Source: Clostridium_AD sp050717535
GTDB taxonomy: Bacteria > Bacillota > Clostridia > Clostridiales > Clostridiaceae
Reading direction: 5' to 3'
Assembly: GCF_050717535.1 (NCBI RefSeq)
Contig: NZ_JBOITM010000088.1
Span: 1-64,000, forward strand
DNA length: 64,000 nt
Positions 26,598 through 35,435 of the stretch are shown one piece after another (position 1 is the first letter of the stretch; every line of letters begins with the position of its first letter). Position numbers and translations under genes: made by a program. The notes under the pieces were generated by a model that was not told the DNA's origin, did no database searches, and saw only the letters and a list, made by a program, of their open reading frames with translations.

Positions 26598-26626
26598 TTG
26601 ACATACCTCACAGCTTATAGTAAAGT
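26598..26626 (+). promoter_or_regulatory. promoter of the que operon leader
   Basis: TTGACA (26598-26603) is followed after 17 bases by TAAAGT (26621-26626), a good -35 with a weaker -10, about 20 bases before the aptamer. Confidence 0.6.
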
Positions 26627-26647
26627 TAATAATTATAAAACTAAATA

Positions 26648-26744
26648 AGACAGTTCTAAACCATCCTGTCTATAAACAAAACTAGGACGTAACTACCGTT
26701 TTAGGTAGCTTTTTTTGTATAAGGGTGGATAATACCCTTTTTTA
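26648..26744 (+). promoter_or_regulatory. preQ1-I riboswitch with tandem terminators before queD
   Basis: The aptamer (26648-26689) has P1 AGACAG/CTGTCT (26648-26653, 26666-26671), the same loop as the copy at 22889 and the same A-rich tail. The terminator is CTACC (26693-26697) with GGTAG (26704-26708) and a T run. The second hairpin reads AAGGGT (26721-26726) with ACCCTT (26734-26739): the C-G pair of the other leader is replaced by T-A, a compensatory change that supports the structure. Downstream lie queD, queE, folE and queC, the normal targets of feedback by preQ1. Confidence 0.92.
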
Positions 26745-26834
26745 TTTGCAAAAAATTATAAGATATAAGAACTGACACAGATTTTATAATGATTATTTAT
26801 TAAATCAACATAAACTCTAGGAGGAGTGTACCAC

Positions 26835-27263
26835 ATGTATATTTTAAAGGCAGAACATAGCTTTGACAGTGCACATTTTCTTTCTGGCTATGATGGAAAA
26901 TGTTCGAATATTCACGGACATAGGTGGAGGGTTGAAGTAGAAGTCCAATCAGAAACCTTGGCACAAGGCGGTCAGCTTGACGGAATGATAATAGATTTTG
27001 GTGATTTGAAAAAAGATGTTAAAGCTATAATAGATTCTTATGATCATGCCTTAATAGTTCAAGAAGGTACCATGAGAGATGTTACCTTAAATTGTATTAT
27101 GCAAGATGGCTTTAATGTAATTGAAGTTAATTTCAGACCAACAGCGGAGAATTTTGCATGTTTTTTCTTTAAACTAATTAAAGATATAGGATATCAAGTA
27201 AAGAGAACTACAGTTTATGAAACACCTACTAATAGTGCAACATATGAAGAAAGCGAGGCATAG
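26835..27263 (+). CDS. queD: 6-carboxytetrahydropterin synthase QueD
   Basis: A 142-residue QueD. It converts 7,8-dihydroneopterin triphosphate to 6-carboxy-5,6,7,8-tetrahydropterin, the second step to preQ0. Zinc ligands are His14 (DSAHFL), His27 and His29 (NIHGHRW), and the catalytic cysteine is Cys23 (GKCSN). The ATG at 26835 has AGGAGGAG eight bases upstream; a GTG at 26826 overlaps that site and is rejected. It is the first gene after the preQ1 riboswitch. Confidence 0.94.
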   Translation: MYILKAEHSFDSAHFLSGYDGKCSNIHGHRWRVEVEVQSETLAQGGQLDGMIIDFGDLKKDVKAIIDSYDHALIVQEGTMRDVTLNCIMQDGFNVIEVNFRPTAENFACFFFKLIKDIGYQVKRTTVYETPTNSATYEESEA

Positions 27264-27267
27264 CAGC

Positions 27268-27933
27268 GTGAAATTTAAAGTAGTTGAAAAATTTACAAGC
27301 ATTAACGGGGAAGGTCCACTAGCAGGACAACTAGTAGTATTTATAAGATTTGCAGGTTGCAATTTAAATTGTAGTTACTGTGATACTAAATGGGCTAATA
27401 AAGACAATGTGTGTTATGATTTCATGACTTCGGGTGAAATATATAACTATATTAAATCTACTGAAATACAAAATGTAACCTTAACCGGTGGAGAGCCATT
27501 GCTTCAAGAAGGAATTATTGAACTATTAGAATTGCTTTCTAAAGATAGATCCCTTCATATAGAAATTGAAACTAATGGTAGTATTCCTTTAAGTGAATTT
27601 GACCACTTAGAAAATCCACCAAGTTTTACTATGGATTATAAATTGCCTTGTAGTAATATGGAAGATAAAATGGATTTAAACAACTTTGATCATTTAAATC
27701 CTAGGGATACAGTTAAATTTGTTTGTGGTACCATGGAAGATGTAAAAAGATCCAAATTCATAATAGACAAATATAAACTCTCACATAGAACTAATGTGTA
27801 TATTAGTCCAGTCTTTGGACAAATTGACTTAGCAAAGATTGTAGATTTTATGGTGTATAATAAAATGAATGGAATTAATCTTCAAGTTCAACTTCATAAA
27901 ATCATCTGGGATCCAAATAAGAGAGGTGTATAA
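27268..27933 (+). CDS. queE: 7-carboxy-7-deazaguanine synthase QueE
   Basis: A 221-residue radical SAM enzyme that contracts 6-carboxytetrahydropterin to 7-carboxy-7-deazaguanine. The iron-sulfur motif CX3CX2C is CNLNCSYC at residues 31-38, preceded by SINGEGPLAGQ, which is typical of QueE; TLTGGEPLLQ follows. The start is taken as GTG at 27268, four bases after the queD stop and preceded by GAGG; a longer reading from 27217 would overlap queD. The gene is the second of the operon. Confidence 0.93.
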   Translation: MKFKVVEKFTSINGEGPLAGQLVVFIRFAGCNLNCSYCDTKWANKDNVCYDFMTSGEIYNYIKSTEIQNVTLTGGEPLLQEGIIELLELLSKDRSLHIEIETNGSIPLSEFDHLENPPSFTMDYKLPCSNMEDKMDLNNFDHLNPRDTVKFVCGTMEDVKRSKFIIDKYKLSHRTNVYISPVFGQIDLAKIVDFMVYNKMNGINLQVQLHKIIWDPNKRGV

Positions 27934-27937
27934 AATT

Positions 27938-28528
27938 ATGACAATAGATACAAAAGCAATAGAAGAACATATAAAAGGCATTTTAATAGCTTTAGGTGAT
28001 GACCCAAGCCGCGAAGGTCTTAAAGATACTCCAGCACGTGTAGCTAAGATGTATGAAGAGGTATTTGCAGGCATGTGCTACAGCAATAATGAAATTGCTG
28101 AAATGTTTAATACAACTTTTGAAGATAAATTAATAATTAAAGAGGATTGCCTTGATATAGTCATAATGAAGGATATCCAAATTTTTAGTCATTGTGAACA
28201 TCATCTAGCTCTTATGTATAATATGAAAGTTTCAGTTGCATATGTCCCTACTAAAAAGATTATTGGTTTAAGTAAAATTGCTAGAATAGCTGACATGGTA
28301 GGCCGAAGATTGCAACTTCAAGAAAGAATAGGCACAGACATAGCTGAGATTATGCAAATAGTAACTAGTTCCTCGGATGTGGCTGTTATTATAGAAGGCG
28401 AACACGGTTGCATGACCACAAGAGGCATAAAAAAACCAGGCACTAAAACAATGACAACTACTTATACAGGAAGATTCAATACTGATGTAATTTTAAATAA
28501 TAAATTAATGATGCTTTTTAATAAATAA
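27938..28528 (+). CDS. folE: GTP cyclohydrolase I
   Basis: A 196-residue FolE that converts GTP to dihydroneopterin triphosphate, the entry step both for folate and for queuosine. Zinc ligands Cys86 and His89 (SHCEHHLALMY) and Cys158 (EGEHGCMTTRGI) are present. The ATG at 27938 lies four bases after the queE stop with AGAGGTG inside the end of queE. Its place between queE and queC assigns it to preQ0 synthesis. Confidence 0.95.
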   Translation: MTIDTKAIEEHIKGILIALGDDPSREGLKDTPARVAKMYEEVFAGMCYSNNEIAEMFNTTFEDKLIIKEDCLDIVIMKDIQIFSHCEHHLALMYNMKVSVAYVPTKKIIGLSKIARIADMVGRRLQLQERIGTDIAEIMQIVTSSSDVAVIIEGEHGCMTTRGIKKPGTKTMTTTYTGRFNTDVILNNKLMMLFNK

Positions 28529-28545
28529 AGGTTGGTGTATTAATT

Positions 28546-29202
28546 ATGGATAGGGAGAAAGCAATAGTAGTATTTAGTGGCGGACAAGATAGCACAACTT
28601 GCTTATTTTGGGCATTAAAAAAATATAAAAAAGTTATAGCTGTGTCTTTTGATTATGGTCAAAAACATATATTAGAACTAGATTGTGCAAAGGATATATG
28701 TAAAAAACACAATGTAGAGTATCATTCTTTAGACTTAAACCTATTAAATCAATTAGCACCAAATTCATTGACAAGAAAAAATATGGAAGTAGACAAGTCA
28801 GCACCCAGTGGTACTGTACCTAATTCCTTTGTAGATGGAAGAAACTTATTATTCTTAACCTTTGTAGCAGTATTTGCAAAGCAAAGAGGGATAAACACTA
28901 TTATAACTGGTGTATCTCAAAGTGACTTTAGTGGGTACCCAGATTGTAGAGACGTATTTATAAAATCCTTAAATGTTACCTTAAACTTAGCCATGGGCTA
29001 TGATTTCGTAATTGAAACGCCTTTAATGTGGATTAACAAGGCCGAAACTTGGAAAATGGCCTATGATTTAGGTGTACTTGATATAGTTAAAGAGGATACT
29101 TTAACTTGTTATAATGGAATAAAAGGAAATGGCTGTGGAAACTGCCCTTCTTGTAAATTAAGAAAAAAAGGGTATTTAGAATTCAAAGAAAAATATCTTT
29201 AA
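28546..29202 (+). CDS. queC: 7-cyano-7-deazaguanine synthase QueC
   Basis: A 218-residue ATP-dependent enzyme that makes preQ0 from 7-carboxy-7-deazaguanine and ammonia. The PP-loop SGGQDS is at residues 11-16, and the C-terminal zinc site is GCGNCPSCKLRKKGY. It is the last gene of the queD-queE-folE-queC operon. No queF, tgt, queA, queG or queH gene follows, so the later steps are encoded elsewhere or differently. Confidence 0.95.
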   Translation: MDREKAIVVFSGGQDSTTCLFWALKKYKKVIAVSFDYGQKHILELDCAKDICKKHNVEYHSLDLNLLNQLAPNSLTRKNMEVDKSAPSGTVPNSFVDGRNLLFLTFVAVFAKQRGINTIITGVSQSDFSGYPDCRDVFIKSLNVTLNLAMGYDFVIETPLMWINKAETWKMAYDLGVLDIVKEDTLTCYNGIKGNGCGNCPSCKLRKKGYLEFKEKYL

Positions 29203-29210
29203 AATAAATA

Positions 29211-29255
29211 GAGCGCTTCGTAAATTTAATAAATTTTACTAAGCGTTCTTTTTTT
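29211..29255. terminator. terminator of the que operon
   Basis: GAGCGCTT (29211-29218) pairs with AAGCGTTC (29241-29248), with an inner GTAAA/TTTAC helix and a run of seven T. Confidence 0.82.
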
Positions 29256-29261
29256 ATTATT

Positions 29262-29585
29262 CTAAAACAACATATTATAATATCTTTCTATAGTTTTTTC
29301 TAATATTTCAACGCTGATAAATCTTGCCTCACGAATTATTTCTTTGCCCTCAATATAAACCAAAATCCCCGGCAAAGTAAATATTGAATACTGCCCAGCT
29401 GCCTCTGTAAATTCATCAACACTAATTTTACTTACTACAATCTCTGGAAACTTAATTAGCATTTCTTCAATCTTAGGAAGCAGTGCCCCACATACGTTGC
29501 ATGCTTCTGAACTAAAATAAAGCATTGCTATTGTATTGTTTTTTATGAACTCATCTATTTCATCTAAGGTATTTAACTCTATCAT
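29262..29585 (-). CDS. thioredoxin-like protein
   Basis: A 107-residue thioredoxin-fold protein. The active site is CNVC at residues 29-32 or nearby (SSEACNVCGALLPK), unlike the CGPC of classical thioredoxin, and the cis-Pro region is FTLPGILVY. The start at 29585 has AGGAGG seven bases upstream; 21 extra residues upstream come from the repeat at 29611 and are rejected. It is monocistronic. It probably reduces disulfides in the cytosol; partners are not visible. Confidence 0.82.
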   Translation of the reverse strand: MIELNTLDEIDEFIKNNTIAMLYFSSEACNVCGALLPKIEEMLIKFPEIVVSKISVDEFTEAAGQYSIFTLPGILVYIEGKEIIREARFISVEILEKTIERYYNMLF

Positions 29586-29610
29586 TATTATTCCTCCTAA
29601 CTGGTGCTTG

Positions 29611-29643
29611 ATGCCTAGTGTCATCCATGTGACAAGTGGCATC
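29611..29643. repeat. dispersed palindromic repeat, reverse copy
   Basis: Reverse complement reads GATGCCACTTGTCACATGG then ATGACACTAGGCAT, matching the recurrent palindrome with a few changes. Confidence 0.55.
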
Positions 29644-29831
29644 TTCAAACTAATTATTTAATAAAACTACTAAATAATCAGCTTTTTTATACCCCCACCC
29701 CCTATATACTATTCTTTTATTTTCAACATGTCAATGCGCGGCTAATAGTTCTTCAAGATCACTCAAATTATATTTTATTACCCCTTGTTTATTTAAATTT
29801 TTTTAGCATACTTTAAAATTTTAATTAAATG

Positions 29832-30527
29832 CTATTTTCTATAGCTTACTTCTCCCAAATCTGGTACATGTTCAAATTTAATAATATTATTATCGTATAA
29901 GAATTTCACACCATCAATCCATTGTCCTTCATAATCTTTCTGCAAAAATGTTTCAATTAAAGATACCGATGTTATTTTCCCTCCAGTTGACCCTTGAAAA
30001 TAACCTGTTGCCCAGGAAGATCCTTTAAATTGAGATACATCGCTAATTTTCTGATTATCTTCAGACTCTTTTAAATTTATCACTGCAATTTTTTTCCCAT
30101 CAATTTCTGTAATTTCATAAACCTCAATAGGAAGATTATTAAAATGAATCTCTGATATTGCTTTAGAAAGAGCATTCAACTTATTTTTTACGGATAAATC
30201 TTCGGATATATAAGTTCCAAAATGTATCTCCTTAATATAGCTATTTATATCAGCTGAATATATTGGGTAAACACTATTTTTGGGTTTAGATATCTCTTCC
30301 TTTACGAAACCAGCATTTGACTCTAAATCCTTTAATTTAGTTTTTAAGCTTTTAGATTCTTCCGTTAACTCCACAACTGAATTTTCTAACTTACTATTTT
30401 TCTCCTTCATAGTACTAATTTCTTTTGTTAGTGTGGTATTCGCCTCTTTTAGTGAGTTAGAACATCCACTTATTAACACAACCACAGTAACTATGACCAC
30501 ACATAATGATATTATTTTTTTATACAT
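29832..30527 (-). CDS. lipoprotein with coiled coil
   Basis: A 231-residue lipoprotein: a signal peptide ends in the lipobox LISGC at residues 17-21. Residues about 25-75 form a coiled coil (repeated E, K, L and S). The C-terminal part (about 88-165) resembles the GerMN-type domain of sporulation and germination proteins, with YSADINSYIKEIHFG and LSKAISEIHFNNLPIEVYEI; this likeness is weak. GGAGGTG precedes the ATG. The next gene upstream also encodes a membrane-anchored protein. I propose only an outer-surface, possibly spore-related role. Confidence 0.7.
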   Translation of the reverse strand: MYKKIISLCVVIVTVVVLISGCSNSLKEANTTLTKEISTMKEKNSKLENSVVELTEESKSLKTKLKDLESNAGFVKEEISKPKNSVYPIYSADINSYIKEIHFGTYISEDLSVKNKLNALSKAISEIHFNNLPIEVYEITEIDGKKIAVINLKESEDNQKISDVSQFKGSSWATGYFQGSTGGKITSVSLIETFLQKDYEGQWIDGVKFLYDNNIIKFEHVPDLGEVSYRK

Positions 30528-30599
30528 TTTACACCTCCACCGCCTATTGTACTTTATTACATATAACCACCATTACTAATCGGAAGTTTATTTGAATTT

Positions 30600-31130
30600 T
30601 TATTTATTTTCAATAAATTCTATAATTTTAAGTTCTAATTTGTCTAGATTTTTCACTTGATTCGTCTTCTCTTGTGTGTAATCTTTCTCAGATCCTAGGT
30701 TATTCCATTCTATAGTTTTCTTATGTCCTTTTAAGTAGATGGTTAGATATGATTTCACAATGCTTGAATCCATTTTAGCCTCATATGTAATTTTATCTGG
30801 ATAGCTCATGATGTTTTTTTCAGTAATATAAGTTTCAATTTCTTTCATTTCACTTTCGGTAAGCGATAACTTTGTTTTAACTTTTCTCTTATTCACCGAT
30901 TCCTTCACAAAAGTATCATTTAAAGTATTTAATACATTTTTAGGCTTTCCATTATACTTGAATAATATTAAATTTACGTCTTCTCCAACACCATACCTTA
31001 AAACAATATTAAATTTATTTTTTTCACCTTGGTATTTATATAAATCAAAAACAAAAAATCCTAAAATTATAATTAATATTAGGAGTAAAATTCTCTTTAT
31101 GTATCCTTTTTTTCTCAATCTACTTCTCAT
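30600..31130 (-). CDS. membrane-anchored protein of unknown function
   Basis: A 176-residue protein with a basic N-terminus (MRSRLRKKGYIKR) followed by one membrane segment (about 13-31) and an outside domain rich in Lys and Glu. The start at 31130 follows a GGTGG site; 19 further residues upstream lack one. The outside domain contains VLRYGVGEDVNLILFKYNGK and a helix LSLTESEMKEIETYITEK. I do not recognise the family. It precedes the coiled-coil lipoprotein in the same direction with 72 bases between them. Confidence 0.6.
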   Translation of the reverse strand: MRSRLRKKGYIKRILLLILIIILGFFVFDLYKYQGEKNKFNIVLRYGVGEDVNLILFKYNGKPKNVLNTLNDTFVKESVNKRKVKTKLSLTESEMKEIETYITEKNIMSYPDKITYEAKMDSSIVKSYLTIYLKGHKKTIEWNNLGSEKDYTQEKTNQVKNLDKLELKIIEFIENK

Positions 31131-31283
31131 GATACCCACCCCCCATAACAACTTAAATTTAATCCTTCTTCTTATCATTGAAGTCAAGATCAGATATTTT
31201 TATCATTAATGTTATATTATGGTTAAATAGTATCATGCTTTCATGCAGCAGTAAATAGTTTTAATTTTTATAATTTATCAAAA

Positions 31284-31336
31284 AATAAATAAACTGCCAT
31301 TACACTGCTTTGCACTGTAATAACAGTTTATTTATT
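31284..31336 (-). terminator. terminator overlapping the end of the nucleotidase gene
   Basis: AATAAATAAACTG pairs exactly with CAGTTTATTTATT, with an inner ATTACA/TGTAAT helix. The stop codon of the gene (31300) lies inside the hairpin; a T run follows on the minus strand. Confidence 0.75.
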
Positions 31337-31878
31337 ATTGAATATATTTCTTTCCAATTATAAACCCTAACTATATTCTCATTCAATGGCTTTCGATTAT
31401 AATTAGTATCTATCAAAAGAACCTTAAATCCTGCATCTGCTAGCTGAACTGCGTTGTCATAATTATCTTCGATAAACACATTACATTCTAATTCTCTTGC
31501 TTTATCCACTTTATAATGACTTCCTAAAACAAACAAATCGTCATAGGGAATTCTATTTTTTCTTAAATAGGAATGAGTTAACATAGTGAGTGATTTTTCT
31601 CTTGCCGTAACGAAAAATATATTGTGCATAAGACTTAGTCTTTCTATAACAATCTGCACATCTTCTCTAAGCTTTTGCTCTGAATGAATTTGGATTTTAT
31701 TTTCATCATAAAATTCTTCATATTCACTCTGCTTAATACCTATTACCTCATGGATATAATATTTAGTTATTTGATCTTCAGTTATATTTTTGTTAAAATA
31801 TTTATTGGTAATATTAAGCCAATAATAAGCATCCGTTATTGTTCCATCAATATCAATACATATATTTAAATTTTTCAT
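31300..31878 (-). CDS. HAD-family 5'(3')-deoxyribonucleotidase-like protein
   Basis: A 192-residue HAD phosphatase of the NT5C type. Motif I is CIDIDGTITDAYYW, motif II lies in FFVTAREKS, the lysine in YKVDKARE and motif IV is FIEDNYDNAVQ. Such enzymes remove phosphate from deoxynucleotides or related compounds in the cytosol. GGGAGGTG precedes the ATG. It is monocistronic, ending in the hairpin at 31284-31336. The substrate cannot be told from sequence. Confidence 0.75.
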   Translation of the reverse strand: MKNLNICIDIDGTITDAYYWLNITNKYFNKNITEDQITKYYIHEVIGIKQSEYEEFYDENKIQIHSEQKLREDVQIVIERLSLMHNIFFVTAREKSLTMLTHSYLRKNRIPYDDLFVLGSHYKVDKARELECNVFIEDNYDNAVQLADAGFKVLLIDTNYNRKPLNENIVRVYNWKEIYSIINKLLLQCKAV

Positions 31879-31990
31879 CTTTTCTTCACCTCCCTTATGT
31901 ATTCATTATATGCTCGGAAGGTTAAGAACAAGTTAACGCTTGATTATGTTTTGTTTAATTTTTGAGAATTTTAATAATATTTAAACTACG

Positions 31991-32887
31991 TTAAGAAACT
32001 ATATAATAATCCATTACAGAAATCTCTTCAAAACCACAGGATTCATAAAGTGCAAGAGCTTTTTTATTTTCCGTAGCAACTTCAAGAAAGGTATTATCTA
32101 CTTGTTCTTTCTTTAATATATCCAATGCTAAGCACAAGATTTCTCTTCCATAGCCATTTCCTCGAGAATCTGGAATTACTCCAAACCCATAAATAAAGCC
32201 CTCATTATCCGCTATAGAAATACGGATTTTACCTATAACTTCCCCCGAAAGTTCTGCCAAATAGTTGATAGCAGAATCATCTATCTGAAGAGATATTTCA
32301 TCTATGTCTTCTTGAAGTTTCTTTTCATCTACATCCTTTTCAAGATTACCAAAATAAATAGAATCTTGTCTATAAAGTTCAGTAGCATCTTCCTTTGTTG
32401 CCGGCCTTAGTATTATTGCATGGTTAGTAGACTTGTACACTGATTTTTTATTCAAACACATCTTGTACTCAGAAGACCCATATTCAGCACCAATGTTATT
32501 TATAAAGGTTAAACCTGAAAGTGATGTGTGATCACATAGCAATAACACCTCTGATGGACATATCTTTTGCCATTCTTCCTCAGCAAGTAAATATAGTTTT
32601 TTAAATATTCCCTTCCTACGAAACTCAGGTTGTACCATCCCTGTAACCTCTACTGAAGTTCCATGAAAATTACATAGGCCTAAATAACCTACTAAAATTT
32701 CATTATCGTAATATAGAAACTCTGCCATAATTTTGTTTTTTAGGTGCATTTTAAAATCCAGCTCTAATTTCAAATTAATCTTTTGCTTTTTATAGCAAAT
32801 AGCTTCTAAACTTTTAATAGCTTTATAGTCCTCTTCATTTAATTCGGACTTCATAGTCATAGTAATCGTATGTTGGTGATTGTCCAT
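31991..32887 (-). CDS. GNAT acetyltransferase with two GNAT domains
   Basis: A 298-residue protein made of two GNAT folds, residues about 10-145 and 155-298. The second carries the acetyl-CoA signature FGVIPDSRGNGYGREIL and EVATENKKALALYESCGFEE; the first has TGMVQPEFRRKGIFKKLYL. Both look able to bind acetyl-CoA. GGGGGAAAAATA precedes the ATG. Its substrate is unknown; no neighbour suggests one. Confidence 0.82.
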   Translation of the reverse strand: MDNHQHTITMTMKSELNEEDYKAIKSLEAICYKKQKINLKLELDFKMHLKNKIMAEFLYYDNEILVGYLGLCNFHGTSVEVTGMVQPEFRRKGIFKKLYLLAEEEWQKICPSEVLLLCDHTSLSGLTFINNIGAEYGSSEYKMCLNKKSVYKSTNHAIILRPATKEDATELYRQDSIYFGNLEKDVDEKKLQEDIDEISLQIDDSAINYLAELSGEVIGKIRISIADNEGFIYGFGVIPDSRGNGYGREILCLALDILKKEQVDNTFLEVATENKKALALYESCGFEEISVMDYYIVS

Positions 32888-33021
32888 TATTTTTCCCCCT
32901 ATTTCTCAAAATCTATACTTAGAATATAACCCATACCTTTGTAAGACTCTATATAAAAAATAATTATACTTGTTCTTTAGTATGAAAATCATATACTGCT
33001 TCATTATTTTCAATTATAATC

Positions 33022-33675
33022 CTATTTTTTACTGTTTCTATCTCGAGAAATAACCTTCCAAAAATGTCTAAGGGTATGAACCCCTTCATAAAGAAGACCT
33101 GTTTTACAAAAGAAACGATCGTCATCCTTTGTTTTTATCTTCTGTATAAATGGATAATCCTTGAGATTACCTGAATAATAAATAAATTCACCCATAATGC
33201 CGCTAATATCTGTTGGTGTTATCTTATAAGATTCTAATGTTGTAAGTTTAAGTCCTCCTTGTCTTAGGGTTTCCATGACAAATTCAGAGCATATGTAGGT
33301 CTTGTAAATAGTATGCTTTTTTTTAGAAATAAGCCCAAGGGCTTGAATGAAATTGTAGTAATAAACCTCTTCGTCATTATATATATCGTATATGAATTTA
33401 CTTATTAATTCATATTGCTCTGCAGTTACAGGTATACGATATACAATAATAGGTACATCATCCTTAAGTCCTATTGTAAGTGTAAACACACTCTCTCTGA
33501 TAATACCGCCTACAAGAGGATTGCTAACTGCCAATCTACAAAAGGAATACATTTGGCTTAAATTTTCATCTAAACTTATTGATGCATGATTATATTTTCC
33601 TTTTAAAAATTTTCTAATTATCTTACCCATAGAAGTTGGTGTTCTTGAAATAATAACATAAACATACTTTTCCAT
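33022..33675 (-). CDS. YiiX-like permuted NlpC/P60 protein
   Basis: A 217-residue protein that fits the permuted NlpC/P60 (YiiX/papain-like) fold: His30 in KYNHASISLDE, then Cys129 in TYICSEFVMETL as likely catalytic pair. It has no signal peptide and so should act in the cytosol or at the inner membrane face; some relatives are lipid amidases or acyltransferases. AGGAGAAGC precedes the ATG. Monocistronic; target unknown. Confidence 0.72.
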   Translation of the reverse strand: MEKYVYVIISRTPTSMGKIIRKFLKGKYNHASISLDENLSQMYSFCRLAVSNPLVGGIIRESVFTLTIGLKDDVPIIVYRIPVTAEQYELISKFIYDIYNDEEVYYYNFIQALGLISKKKHTIYKTYICSEFVMETLRQGGLKLTTLESYKITPTDISGIMGEFIYYSGNLKDYPFIQKIKTKDDDRFFCKTGLLYEGVHTLRHFWKVISRDRNSKK

Positions 33676-33883
33676 CTTGCTTCTCCTTGTAATTACCTAG
33701 ATATTATTTAAATAAAATTCATAAAATATAATATTTATAATTATTTACATAAAAAATAAAAGTAATTCTATTATAAACCTTATTTGATTATTTTCCATGT
33801 AATTATTTTAATCTCATATTTGCCTATGTTTAAGATATTATTATTTCCATGTTTTACACTTATCAGGTTATCTAATTTGCAAA

Positions 33884-33926
33884 AAGAACTCCAAAACCTT
33901 GATATTTCTAAGATTTTGAAGTTCTT
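33884..33926 (-). terminator. terminator after the alcohol dehydrogenase gene
   Basis: AAGAACTCCAAAACCTT pairs with AAGATTTTGAAGTTCTT with two mismatches. It is about 35 bases beyond the stop codon at 33960. The remaining part of the 33676-33959 gap shows no gene. Confidence 0.7.
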
Positions 33927-33959
33927 ATTTGATTTGTATTTACTACAATATTATCTAAA

Positions 33960-35123
33960 TTATAATGATGCTCTAAATATATTTAATACATCCTGAGCTT
34001 CTAAAACTCTGAAGTTTCCTAGATTACCATTTCTTGTAGCTTGCTTTGCCATTTCTTCTAATTTATCTTCGCTTATGCCAACTTCACTTAGTGAAGAAGG
34101 AATTCCTAAGGAATTATAATATTCTCTTGTTTTTTCAATTGCCTCATTTGCAATTGCATACTTATCACCACTCTCATCAATATCCCAAACATTTACTCCA
34201 TATTCAACAAATTTATCTAAGGTTGAATCACTTAAAATGTATTTCATCCAATGTGGTGTTAATATCGCAAGACCTACTCCATGAGTAATATCATAGTATG
34301 CACTTAGTTCATGCTCCATTGCATGAACACTCCACTCTGTTTCTTTTCCATAGCTTAAAAGACCATTTATTGCAAGGCTTGAAGTCCACATTAAATTAGA
34401 TCTAGCTTCATAATTTTCTGGGTCTTTTAAAGCTATTGGTCCATAATTTATGCAGGTTTTAAGCATTGCCTCAGCCATTCTGTTTTGCAAAAACGCTTCC
34501 TTTGTGCTACTAAAATACACTTCAAATATGTGACTAGTTATATCTGCAGTACCTGCTGCTGTTTGTCTTTCAGGTACTGTGTAGGTATAAGTAGGATCCA
34601 ATATAGAGAACTTAGGTGCCATATCTTGGTGTCCTGTGGCTAATTTTTCTTTTGTGTCAAAATTGGTAATTACAGCTCCAGCATCCATTTCAGAACCTGT
34701 TGCTGCAAGAGTTAATACAGTAGCAAGTGGAAGTACCTTTTTAATCTTCCTTGGATCTAGCACTATATCCCATGCATCCCCTTCATAATAATAGCCTGCT
34801 GCTATTACCTTTGCACAGTCAATTGAGCTTCCCCCACCAACTGCAAGGATAATATCTATCTCATTATCGCGGCAAATTTGAACACCTTTTCTAACACTAG
34901 TTAATCTTGGATTTGGTTCTACTCCTGAAAGCTCCCAATAACTAATATCATTGGTTTTAAATATCTCAGTTATTTCATCATATAATCCACTTTTCTTAAT
35001 GCTTCCGCCTCCATAAACAAGTAATACTTTAGAGCCATATTTTTTTATTTCACTACCAAGTACATCTATTTGATTTTTACCAAAAAATATCTTAGTTGGA
35101 ATTGAATAATTAAAATTTTTCAT
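33960..35123 (-). CDS. iron-containing NADH/NADPH-dependent butanol-type alcohol dehydrogenase
   Basis: A 387-residue group III alcohol dehydrogenase, close in length and sequence style to clostridial BdhA/BdhB and Bacillus YugJ. The nucleotide motif is AVGGGSSIDCAK near residue 95; metal ligands are expected in TADITSH and in HAMEHELSAYYDITHGVGLA. It reduces butyraldehyde or other aldehydes to alcohols. GAGGAG precedes the ATG. A promoter-like TTGCAT (35268-35273) N16 TAGAAT (35246-35251) is present on the minus strand. It stands alone. Confidence 0.9.
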   Translation of the reverse strand: MKNFNYSIPTKIFFGKNQIDVLGSEIKKYGSKVLLVYGGGSIKKSGLYDEITEIFKTNDISYWELSGVEPNPRLTSVRKGVQICRDNEIDIILAVGGGSSIDCAKVIAAGYYYEGDAWDIVLDPRKIKKVLPLATVLTLAATGSEMDAGAVITNFDTKEKLATGHQDMAPKFSILDPTYTYTVPERQTAAGTADITSHIFEVYFSSTKEAFLQNRMAEAMLKTCINYGPIALKDPENYEARSNLMWTSSLAINGLLSYGKETEWSVHAMEHELSAYYDITHGVGLAILTPHWMKYILSDSTLDKFVEYGVNVWDIDESGDKYAIANEAIEKTREYYNSLGIPSSLSEVGISEDKLEEMAKQATRNGNLGNFRVLEAQDVLNIFRASL

Positions 35124-35323
35124 GTTAAATTCTCCTCTTTATTTTTTATTTTTTTTTCATAGTTTCTTATTTAATTAAGACCACAGACATTACACAGTGT
35201 GCAATATTTTTAAAATCATTCAATAATATTAACTTTATAAGTGTTATTCTACCACTATAATCATTTAATGCAAGTACACACTTTTATAACATATAGTTAC
35301 TATAATGATACTATTAGTTTTTA

Positions 35324-35352
35324 TTGACAAAACTTAGAATTACACATAATAT
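35324..35352 (+). promoter_or_regulatory. promoter for the HAD gene
   Basis: TTGACA (35324-35329) and TAATAT (35347-35352) are 17 bases apart, about 85 bases before the start at 35436. The gap 35124-35435 otherwise holds only the divergent promoter of the alcohol dehydrogenase gene. Confidence 0.6.
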
Positions 35353-35435
35353 TTCTTTATTACCTATAATATAAAACGAGTAAAATCAATCAGTGTACAA
35401 GCAAGTGCACTAGATATTACGAGGAGCGTAAATAA

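Noticed and set aside
33784..33996. A 70-codon plus-strand frame downstream of the alcohol dehydrogenase
   Set aside because: It covers the terminator and the 3' end of the dehydrogenase gene and has no ribosome site.
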